DNA of 64,000 bases from Amyelois transitella (Eukaryota; Arthropoda; Insecta; Lepidoptera; Pyralidae), in assembly GCF_032362555.1 (NCBI RefSeq), contig NC_083506.1, positions 3,457,501 to 3,521,500 on the forward strand, given 5' to 3'. The notes beneath the pieces are model-generated. The model saw only the letters and a program-made list of their open reading frames with translations, did not search any database and had not been told where the DNA came from. The position numbers and the translations under genes were made by a program. Shown here piece after piece: positions 37,524-49,500 of this stretch. Each line of letters starts with the position of its first letter. Positions within the stretch are counted from its first letter, which is position 1.

Positions 37524-40500
37524 GTATGTTTTATTGTACTTGATATTGAAGACAGTATTTAAGTGTATGTGTCCGTGGTTGCAAAAATTTAAATGAAAGC
37601 AGATATATGCAGTATCTCCTTGTAATCAGATAACAAATACGCAGATTGTATAGGCATTATTTCAATAAAATGCCTCGAAACAATATAGATTGCTTTATCA
37701 ATGCGAAAGATAGAAATATTTACTATTTATTTTTAGATTATAAATATTATAGATTAGATATTTATAAATTTTCACTGCAGGGCACAGCCCTTAGTAGATT
37801 TAGAGCAGTCGGAATATCAACAAACTATTATATGTCATAATTACATGCGTTCTAAACTTAAGAACAACATTGAAAGTGACCACAATTCTTATAGTACTCT
37901 CAAGCGGTTGCACATATTACCTACATGAACCTAGATTCACTGATGATTTAATACGTTAATTTGATGCGTTGTTTACGAATGCCCGTCACAATCAGTGATA
38001 ATGGAAGGACTTGTGAGGACCACGCTTATTAAGTGTCAATTCAACAAGATGAGAGAACAAGAAAATATTTTGCTTACATTTCCTGTCTAGTAACTTTAAG
38101 CAAGAAAAGCAATATGAGATTAAATGAATTCATATCAATGAATAGTGTAACCAAAATCCAAGCTGGATTAGGTTGCCCTGTAAAGTGGCAAAGATTGAAG
38201 AAGAAGAAGAAAAGACAAGAAAGAAGCCGCTTCATTTATTTATCTTTTTAATTTAAAAAATATAAAATTTAAAAAGTTTATTTACTGGTTTCAAAATACA
38301 TCGTGTATCGGAATGAAGATAAATCTTTATTCAATGAGCATATTATTAAAAAATTAAGAAGTGTCAAATTAAATAAGGCTAGACTAGGGCGAAAAGTCAC
38401 TGTGTTCACATGCTTACGATCTGTTTATAATAGATGATTAGATCGCTACTACATACATACATAAAATCGTTCATGCAAGCTCGTTAGTTTCGATACTAAC
38501 AAGCGGTAAAATTGAATAAGAAACTGTATCCATTTTTTTAAATATTTGCTTCAAAGAAAGTAACTACCGTCTGTCTATTAATAAGACGTGTTTAAAATAG
38601 GCACGTGAAGATTAGTATGATCTGTTATGCTGTAATTGATCGCATCAATTTTTCAATTGACGTAACAATTATCAAGGGAATGCTTCCGCTATCGATTGTT
38701 ATGACTGACGATCGTCAATTGATCGATATGGAAGTGTAAGTCATTGTTCACATTGCGTTATTGTCAGCTGGACATTGTAAGCAATGTTGTTGCGAGAAAT
38801 ATGTTTTCTCATTCTCAGCTTAATGCAAAGTTGTGATAAAATCGATTGTTTTTGATAGTTATAAATAACACAATTTTAGTTTAATATTTAATTAAACTAA
38901 GTTGGCACAGTTTTTGATTCTACAAAATACCTTATAATTATCTTTGCGTGTTTTTTGTTGCACATAGGCTGGGATCCGCTAAAAACAAATGTAATTTGAA
39001 GAATTCTAATAGTGTGTATCGTTAAGAAATTATCTGCCCAATAAGTTTATGTAACGTTCATTGATTTAATTAATAATATTTATTTCTAAATTACATACTC
39101 ATCTGATATTAGTCACTATTGTGCTTAATAGGCATGCAAACTCATTTAACTGAAATACATAGGTAATGAGTTAATTTTATTCACCATTGTCTTTCACAAT
39201 AAACATCTGTTATTAGTTTATTACATACCTAGTGACATAGTCCACTAAGACGTAAGTTTGTTGACTAATTATAAAGTTATTAGCTCTGTACACATGACAC
39301 AAAAATTTGAAAAAGAAATGCTCCTTCTATTTTTGAAGTCGGTTAAGAAATAAATGACACTGCGTCCATTCTCCATTCGAAAATGGCGTTAGGTTTGATA
39401 AAGTGACTATAAAATTGGATGAAATCCATAGGATCTCACGGAATCTAATTGGTATTCTGATTGTAGAACATTTTTATTAACAGTCTTGTCCCGTAAGGAA
39501 AATAACGGTGGAAGCAAGGTTTGCGGTAAACGCCCGAGTATTTTGTTTTCTTAACCAGTTGTCCGGAGTCTCAACCTTGACGTAGAATCTATAGACCTTA
39601 TTGACAGTCACATCTAAAACTTAGTCGTAATTTAGGGATGTTTTTACTATTTCATGATAAAAATTACAAACTTTACGGTCCTTTATAATTGCATAAATGC
39701 GTAGTCATGCAAGTTTACAAAAAACCCAGTTTAAATAACGTTTAGCAAAACAAAATTAAATTCTTGGCGTTACATGTTTTACTGAAGAGCAATTTGGTTC
39801 GCGGTACTAAAAATGAATTGTTGTTTGGTTTTTTGTTACTTCACACTTCTTGATTCCAAATTTGGGTTAAATTGTTATGAGAGTCAATGACAATCGCCCG
39901 TTTTTTGTATAACATAGTCACAACCCGATTTATGTTTTTTAAATAACAACTGAAATAGTTAATTAACTCCGGGTTGGATTCGGATGTAATTCACTTTATT
40001 TTTTATCCACAACAACATCATACAATGATAGAGAGGGTGCTGTGGAGGGTTGGTACCTTAACTAGATATCCTAACAATGTGTCTTAGTTCACCAGCACCC
40101 GTCATATGGCACGCACGACGCTGTTTTTACTGCACGAAAAACTACCGCTTTTTATTATGACGTAAAACGGGACAGCTTTAGATTTTCGCGCGATGAAGAC
40201 GGGGTCGCGTACCATAACTACAGGGATAGGATTATTTTTTAACTAAAACACGTGAATCGCAATACTGTTTCAATTATATGCCCATAAAGGTTTAAAACTA
40301 TACCCCGTTTTTTCGTAGTATTAAGCTTTACGCAACCAAAGCACAATGTAAAAAGAAACTGTTTAATTAGAAACTTATCTTTCCACAGATCAAAGACCCG
40401 TACCGCTGGCTAGAAGACCCTGATTCCAACGAGACCAAAGAGTTTATAGAGGCAGAGAACAAAATCACGCGGCCTTACCTAAACGCGTGCCCGGTAAAGG

Positions 40501-43500
40501 ACGATATACACGAGCGGCTAACAGAACTATGGAACTATCCCAAGTACTCCTGTCCGTTCAGGAGGGGAGACAGATACTTTTTCTTCAAAAACACAGGCCT
40601 GCAAAACCAAAAGTGAGTTTTTTTTTATTTTTACTACTTTTCGACCAGTTTTTTTTTTAATCAACATACTGACAAAAATGTCATTCAGAAATCATGAGTC
40701 TACAGTGAAGTCTGAATGATTGTCAAGATTAATTTATTGAGTAGTATCCATGTAGCTTCGTCGGAAGAGATTTAATGAAGTTTTTCATTCATCATATGAA
40801 ATAAAACTGCAGGCATATCAGGACCTATTGCCTATTTCAGAACAACTGATTAAAAAAGGGAATATTTTTTGAGGATTATAAACAGGAGCCTTATTCTAAA
40901 TGGTTTGTTTTGAAAAACAAAATTTATCTTCAACTTGTAAGACTATTTTGTAAAGATTAAAAACTACTTAGCGATAAATTACCTACTTTTTGCTATTTTC
41001 CAGCAAGAGACAATTACAGATAAATGTTTGTATGTAAAAATTATTGTGCTTCCTTAATCTTCGTTGTTATTGTTCATCTAGTTATTAAAATGAATGATTT
41101 CATATTGTCTTCATGATTTGATGTGACACAAAGGTGCATGTAATTGCATGTGATTTGCACACGTGCTGAATAAAAACAACTTTTGAAAGACCAAAGGAAA
41201 TTCAATAATACAAATTTGTTTTATTTATTGTTATTGTATAATCTAGTTTAACATTATTGTATAATATGTTAACCACGTTGTTACGTAAATAACTGGTTTA
41301 CTGAATGTTTATTAACTAGATCCGATTAGCAATATTGCATGTTATTCATTTTGGAGATGTGCCGTGCGGTACCCGGCACCACAAGAAAAAAAAATAGGAC
41401 CACTCCATCTCTTTTGTATAGTATCGTAAATGGCGACTGAGGGATAAGCTTATAAACTAAGGATTCTCCTTTAAGGCTATGGACTAGCAACCTTTATTCA
41501 CAAACGTTGAAAGGCAATTCTAATCTCTCTCTTTCCACCATTCCATTTAACCTTAAGCTAGAAACAACATAGAGTTGCTAGCCAATCGTCTACAAGAGGA
41601 ATCCTAAGTTTATAAGCCTATCTCTTAACTACTTTATAAGCCTATCTAACTCTAAATTAACTATAACTATACAAAGTAAGTTTGTGAGAGATTGGTGTCT
41701 GAACTAAACAGGGCTTGTATCTCAGTACACCAGCCTCTCCCCAAAAAGAGTACTTATACAACTAACGAATATGAATAAAATAAACATATAAAGTGTAACA
41801 TTTATGGGAAAGGGATCCTAGGGTAGGATGAACATTGTTATATTGAATTCATCAACTAAAAGAACACTTCATGATTCCAAAGTGTGTGTCTGACCGTGTA
41901 ACTCCCGTCTGCAGTGTACTGTACGTGCAAGACAGTTTGGACGGCGAGGCGCGCGTGTTCCTCGACCCGAACACGTTGTCAGAGGACGGCACCATCGCGC
42001 TGTCGGGCAGCCGCTTCACGGAAGATGGCGCCACTTTCGCGTACGGGCTGTCTGCCAGCGGGTCGGATTGGATAACAATACATCTGAAGGATGTTGCTAC
42101 AGGTAAACAAATTCTACAATTTTCATGAAATTACTTAAATAGCAATGTCAGGCAGCCGCTTCACGGAAGATGGCGCCACGTTTTCACATTTTTTCCCCAT
42201 GAATATCGTAAACTGCGACTAAAGGAAGGCTAATAAACTTGGTATTGTAGGCGATGGGCTAGCAACCTGACACTATTCGAATCTCAATTTCATCATAAAA
42301 CCATACAGCTGTAGGTGGCCTGTTAGTCTATTTAACACTATTGGCTCTGTCTACCCCGCAACGGATATAGACGTGACGTCTGTATGTTTAAATATCATCA
42401 TTATTTAAATTTTTATTCAATTTGGTTTCCAGGTAAAGACTACCCCGAAGTGTTAGAAAAAGTTAAGTTTGCTTCGATGTCATGGACAAAAGATCATAAA
42501 GGACTTTTTTATTCGGTAAGTATTTATATTCAACACCAATATAAAAAGAAGAATAGGACCACTCCATCTTCTCTCCAGGCTTATAAACTTGGAATTCTTC
42601 TTTTAGGAGATGGGCTAGCAACCTGTCCGAATTTGAATCTCAATTCCATCATTTAAGCCAAACAGCTGAACGTGGCATATCAGTCTTTTCAAGACTGATA
42701 AGCTCTGTCTACCCCGTTAGGTATAAAGTCGTGATTATATGTATGTAAGCATTTATAGGAAGCAATATACTGGAATAAGTGCTCTAATGTTAATAAAAAA
42801 TATAAATACACCGTCACGCCGTGTATATGGAGAGGAGAGGACTATATTTCAGAACCAAATAGTACATGGAATTATAAACCACCTTTCCTTGGTCCTGGCT
42901 TAAGTCCCGGTTACATCCCCACCACTCCGGACCTATGACCTGAAAATTCAATTCTTTTCACTCATTAGTTTTGGACATTTCAATATCAATAAAAAATCGT
43001 GATATATTTTGGGTTCACAACATTGGTTGACGACAAATAAATTACTTAAGACTATGTATACTGCCGTTTCCAAAGCGTCAGTGCAAAAGATGCGGTAACA
43101 AACTGCACTGCAGCATTTTCTTCAACAACGTCAACTTCACAATTAACAAAACTTAGAATTGAAATGTGGACCTCCGTATCCTTGCAGGAGAACCCATACT
43201 GGATTATGTTTATACTACCAGTTGCCTGAATGTGCAGGTTTGTTCACGATGTTTAGGTAGTCTAACCGTAAGAGCATTGGACTCAAAAGCCAAGTTTAAT
43301 TGTATTTACTTCCGCAGCGATACCCCGACCAAACGGGCAAGACCGACGGCTCTGAAACTGAGGTGAATCGCGACCAGAAACTCTGCTTTCATCGGCTGAA
43401 CACACCACAGAAGGATGACGTCATCGTTGTAGAGTTCCCAGAAGAACCACTGTGGAGAATGTAAGTACGGTAAAACCCCCAATCATCGACACTTTAACGC

Positions 43501-46500
43501 ACGAACTCTAGTATTTTTACAATATTTGTTTTATTTTTATTATTTTATCATATTTTGAAGTTTTGAGTAAAATTTTAGAGTATTTTGCATGATATATTAA
43601 AGTAGAAATGAATGTGATATAAAAATTTACAAGATATACCAATATAGATTTATGGTATTTTTGGCCTAATATTTGACTGCAGAAATCCATTTACCGACAA
43701 CCGGTTTTCGACATGTTCCAATAATCGAGATCTAGTAATCGACATGTTCTATTTATGGACACCCAATATTTAACGGTTTATTAATCGTGCAACCAGCCTA
43801 AAATTTTCAAATGGTAGCTTTAAACCGAAAAAACTTATGAGCAATAAACCTTACTCACCTCCTTAGTGATTTCGCTTATAAAACTGGCTTTCCGTTAAAA
43901 ACTTCTGCCGGTCGATATTTAAAGCTCCACCATTTTTATCAAAATAACCGAATGTAGAAAGTGACACTTGCAATGAGAGCTGGATGAACCATGTCTATAA
44001 CCTATGCTTCGTTTACGTTCAAATACACAACATTAGTATATCCTTTTTTTATTTTACTTCTTATGTGTCGATCATTGGTGGTCTGTCGGACATTGGGTAC
44101 TTTACGTTAGTCATTGTAAACTTTATTTTAAAAAGTTTGTTTCTTAACTGGCAGGTATAGTGAGAGTAAAAAGGAGGAGGCGTGGTGATGTTATTTCTCT
44201 CTCTCTCTCTCTCTCATTAAGATGAGATGCGATAGATGCGTGTTCCCATTTGCACCCTCCGCCACTAATGCCACAGTGCTTTGGGGCTTGTGGTCCTTTG
44301 TATATTGTTAGGGAAAAAGCTCGAAATGTACCAGTATATTTTCCTTTAATAAAATAACAATGTTTGTTGTTTTATGAGATGTAAACAATTATCATTTGCT
44401 TCTACTACCGCATATGCTACTTATCAGAGTTGTAATTCTAAGCATACTAAATATGGGATCTGGACAAAGAATGGGTCTTTGAGTGTTTTTTTAAATAATA
44501 CTATAAAATTGTTTGTTCAAAATGTTTTGCTTTATACAATTAAAAGAACGTACTTAAATGAAATCAATTTCTTACTTCAAATACTGAGAAAATTAAATTT
44601 GTTAAATACAAAGTTATTATGGCCATTCTGAATCTGCAAATAATATTGGTTGTGAGTTTGGCAAATGTTTATCTAATTTAATTAATATTGTTAATTTAGA
44701 TTTTAATTTAGTTTTTTATATCTTGACGACAAGTTGTTACAAAACGACCGAGTCACTTACAAACCTTCCAAATGTAACTGACTCGTTTGTTCCAATATTT
44801 GAAACTAACCGCAACCATGTTTCAAACTCTTTTCTAAGTAAAGTACAGTTGCCTGCAGAGAAACATGAAATAAACCAAAACAAAAGGGAGAACAAGGTTC
44901 TCTGCAAACCCTAAATTAGTTTAAATGTTAACACCTCATTTTAGAAATAATTTGAAATTAACCAAAACAAAAGGGAGAACAAGTTTCTCTGCAAACCCAA
45001 AATTAGTTTAAATGTTAACACCTCATTTTAGAAATAATTTGAAGCTGTAAAATTTGGGTCAGGTTTCCTTTATTTACGCATTTAGCCGTGCAAATTGGTT
45101 TGGGGTGTGAGCCTAGTTTATGCAAAGTTTTGACTAACATTCGCTTGTCTACAGTGACATCCAAACAAACCTAAGGCAATGCGAGAGCAGGAAAGCGTAC
45201 GTATTTCGTCTAACTGTACGAGTTTAGTAGATTTATGAAGTTTTTACTATGAAACACCATTTTGAACAAACAATTTTATAGAGGTATCTCGTTTCATAAT
45301 AGATGGTAGAATGCATCGCAATTTTTTTTTTGTTTTACGTATTGTTTTGTTTTATATTTCACAGATTTAAATAAAACATTAGTAATTTAGGTCAGTTATT
45401 ATTTGGGAAATTTGGAGATTAAACTGTAGATTATTGAATTATTGTTTTTATATCCGAAAATACATGTAAAGCGTGATTTTATATATGTGTATGTAATACA
45501 TGTAGAATTTGCGTCGATCACATTTGAAAAGTCATACTATTAATGTTCCTTCCAAGATTGCAGTTTCACCATGGAACCCAGGTGTCGTCCAACCAGGATT
45601 TAAGCTTCTTTGTTAATGAATTTTCAAGTGTCTTTGATTTATTCATTATATATAGCAGCTTAAAGCTTGTTTATTATTAGTGCACTTGTGTTTTAAAATA
45701 TTCCAGTCGATTTTTAAAAGTGTTCACACTTTTAACACATCACTGTTTAAATGTCTAGTTTCTGAAGTAATGTTTAATTCATTCTGCTTTATAATTGAAA
45801 ATTATTATCCACAGCGGCGCAGAAGTGACCGACTGCGGTAAATACCTGATCGTGACCCCCGTGAGGGACTGCCGCGACAACCTGTTGTTCTTCGCTGAGC
45901 TCAACGACTACAACGTGACCGGCAAGCTGCCTCTAACGCAGATTGTGCACAAATTCGAAGCAGACTATGAGGTTAGAATTGTGGATTTTGAGGCAGGTAC
46001 ATTATAGATGTACTGTCTATAGACTCGACAAAGTGATCCCGCTGTAAAACCTGCTGTTCGTTGCCGGGTTCAACTTAAAATGAAATCACAAGAGTGGGCA
46101 GCACTCAATGTGAAAAAAATACTTTGATTTGTTTTACAGCTCGTTTAGTATTGATACTTATTACACCCTATGTCTACTGGATTATGGGCTTCGTCATTTT
46201 GTTAGTTACATGATTGAAGTTTGATTGGCTGAAGAATACAATTAAAAATAACTGTGATGAACGAAAGAGCGAATCGAGACAGGCCTGTGTGGCGTCTTAT
46301 GTGGCGTCAAACCATACATATGTCAGTTATCACCAAATAATTGCTATCCTTCGAAACTACGTCAAAAAATTTAATTTGAAGTTTGTAACATTGCTAACAT
46401 TAGCAATGTTACAAACTTCTATGTCTAAACTGTAATTTAATAAGAAAAAGTAAAACGTAAAATAGTAAACGTTTTGAAAGTTAATCTGTCTCTTCTAACT

Positions 46501-49500
46501 CAATCGCAAATATTATAATAATTTTAGCAAATTTCCTAATAATGCAAAATAAACATCTGTGTTATTTCTTTTTCAGTACATAACCAACGAGGGTTCCGTA
46601 TGCATATTTCGGACTAACAAGAACGCCCCCAACTACCGTCTCATCAAGATCGACCTGCGACATCCTCACGAAGACAACTGGCAGACATTGATCCCGGAAC
46701 ACCCCACCGATGTCCTGGACTGGGCCTCCGCCGTCGACGGTGACAAACTGGTCATACACTATGTTAGAGATGTCAAGGTGAGTCAAATATCGAATTCCAT
46801 ATGTAGGGGACTAAGGAAGGACTCAGGATTTGCCAACACTGCTGACACACAAAGCCACTGATGCTTGATCTATTCTGAAAAAAGGAAACCCTACCCAAAT
46901 TTTACAGTTATGTCTAAAATGAGGTGTTAACATTTAAACTAATTTAGGGTTTGCAGAGAAACTAGATCTCCCTTTTGTTTTGGTTTCTTTCATGTTACTT
47001 ACTTAGAAGTGAGTTTGAAACATGGTTGCGGTTGGTTTCGAAAATTGGAACAAACATGTTAGTTACATTTGGTATGTAAATATAAGTAACTTGGTCGTAA
47101 AGAAACAATTTATCGTCAAGATATAAAAAATCGATACTTGTTTTTCCAGAGTGTTCTACAACTGCACAGTGCAGAAACAGGCGATATGATTCAAACGTTT
47201 GACCTACCAGTGGGGTCAGTGGTGGGATTCTCCGGCAAGAAGGAGCAGACGGAGATCTTCTACCACTTCATGTCGTTCCTAACTCCTGGTGTTATATATC
47301 ACGTGGACCTTAGCAAGAAGCCATATGACCCCACGGTTAGTTAACTCAGATGTTTTTAATTCCGTGAAAACTGCGACAAATCTTTTTATCGTGTAGGTGA
47401 GTATTATAGTAATGAGATTCCTCGGCATGAAGGAGATCGTAAAACTTCAAAAAAAAAGCTTTTCGAACGCACGCTTGGTCAGTTTAAACAATGCATAACG
47501 GAAGTACGTTGAGTGTTTTGGGGTCAGTGGTGGGATTCTTCGGCAAGAAGAAGTAAACGGAGATCTTCCATCTCACCCCTGTGTAGCATATGCGACTGCT
47601 ATAGCTATAGATTAGTAAGATCTGAAAATTTAACTGAAATACTCTGTGACAACAGAATATTTTCAATTACATTGTGTTCTATATTTTTTTTAATGAAAAA
47701 CAGTTATTCTTTTATTAATATATTATTTCTGTTTTTACAGAAGAAACTTGTGAAAAATGCAAGTTGAACCTGAATCGTAATTACCAATAATGATAAGTTG
47801 CTAATTGAGACTATTGATAGTATGTTAATTAGCAATACATTCATTTCATTTAATTCGCCGCATGTATGTGTATACTAAGCTGTCATAGATTCAGTTATTT
47901 TCCCATTATTTAGTTATTTAAATTCATTAGTTTAAAAATATGAGTAAGTTATAAGCATTTACTACTGTAAATTTACAAGAAAAAAAATATATTGAGTTTT
48001 TACAAGAAAGGCAGGTTCCAGAGAAATTTACTATCGGAAGTATAATTTTTTTTTTTACAATATTGATGTAAATGTAACATTTGCAGGTATTCAGGGAGGT
48101 CAAAGTGAAAGGGTTCGACGGGTCGCAGTACGAGGCTAAACAAGTATTCTACTCTAGCAAAGACGGCACTAAAGTTCCTATGTTTATAGTATCCAAGAAG
48201 GTTGGTGATTTTTCAATAATTCAAATTTTACACTAATTTAGTATGTGATGTACTAATAATTCCGTATTGTCGATCTATATAGGGGCGATTTTTTTTTATT
48301 TAATTTCTGTCTGTCGATAATATTTTTTAAATCACGCGAAAACTTTTGCTCTGGTTTTGATGCAGTGTCAGATGTGTATGGCTCGAACCATCTTACTTAA
48401 AAACTGGTACACAACAATTTTCAGATTTATAGTGGATGAAGTCACGTCAATAGCTAGATTCCCTACTAATATTATAAATGCGAAAACAAATGAAATAGAA
48501 TTGGAGGAAGAACATATGCAACTTTTTATTGCGAAAAAAGGAACCCGGTGGAAGTAGCAGGCAACAGTTAGCAAAATAATCAAATAGTATAATTTCCAGG
48601 ATCTACCGCGTGACGGTTCGAACCCGGCGCTGGTGTACGGCTACGGCGGGTTCAACATCAACATCCAGCCGAGCTTCAGCGTCACGCGCGTCGTCTTTAT
48701 GCAACACTTCAACGGAGTCGTCGCTATACCCAACATTCGCGGAGGGGGGTAAGGAACATCATCCCACTATCACACCACCTCTCATGGCTCGAGCAACCTT
48801 CCGTAGTGTTCGTCTCTAGCAGCGCACCCTTTTTCGGCTCCCTACACGATATCTGTAGTGTCCCTTTAGTTCTGCAGTTTAGATTATTCACCCTCTGTTG
48901 TAGTGGGGACTGATCGGTTCGTACCGTAACAAATCAAGCTTCGGCGTCATCTTAATTGAGCTGTTAAACGGCGTCGTCGCTACGCCCAACATTCGGGGAG
49001 ACGAGTCAGTCACATCGCTAAGATTTTACCCGGAAGATATGTTTATATTGAAGTGTACTTTTTTGAGTTTGTGTCCAGTACGCTGCGACCTGAATTACGA
49101 CGAACCTTACGTTTGGACTTTGGTAAATTAGAGTTATATCAACAAAGTGTAACAATTTTAATTTGGTTTAAAATTGTTATAGAGGGTAAGTGCAAGTATT
49201 ACTCGATCAAACGCGTCGAGCAAGTTAACGCTTGCATTAGTGCCATCGCGTTACCACTAGGTGGCGCTGATTAAATCACATACAAATTCGCGTTTACTTC
49301 ATCGTCGCATTTGATCGAGTAAAACTCGCACTAACCCCTGGGGTCTTCTGGCACAAACAACCTCGTAGTTATCGATCGAAACTGTTTTTTGACAAAGTCA
49401 TTTAATTTTTTAAACTTTTTAAACCACTATCATAAAAACGATCCTAAACATTTGATATTTAAATCCTTCCAGAGAGTACGGCGAGCGGTGGCACAACGCC

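Noticed and set aside
46378..46419. Pre-miRNA
   Set aside because: The 19-bp stem with a 4-nt loop is too short for Drosha/Dicer processing, and pairing does not extend outwards.
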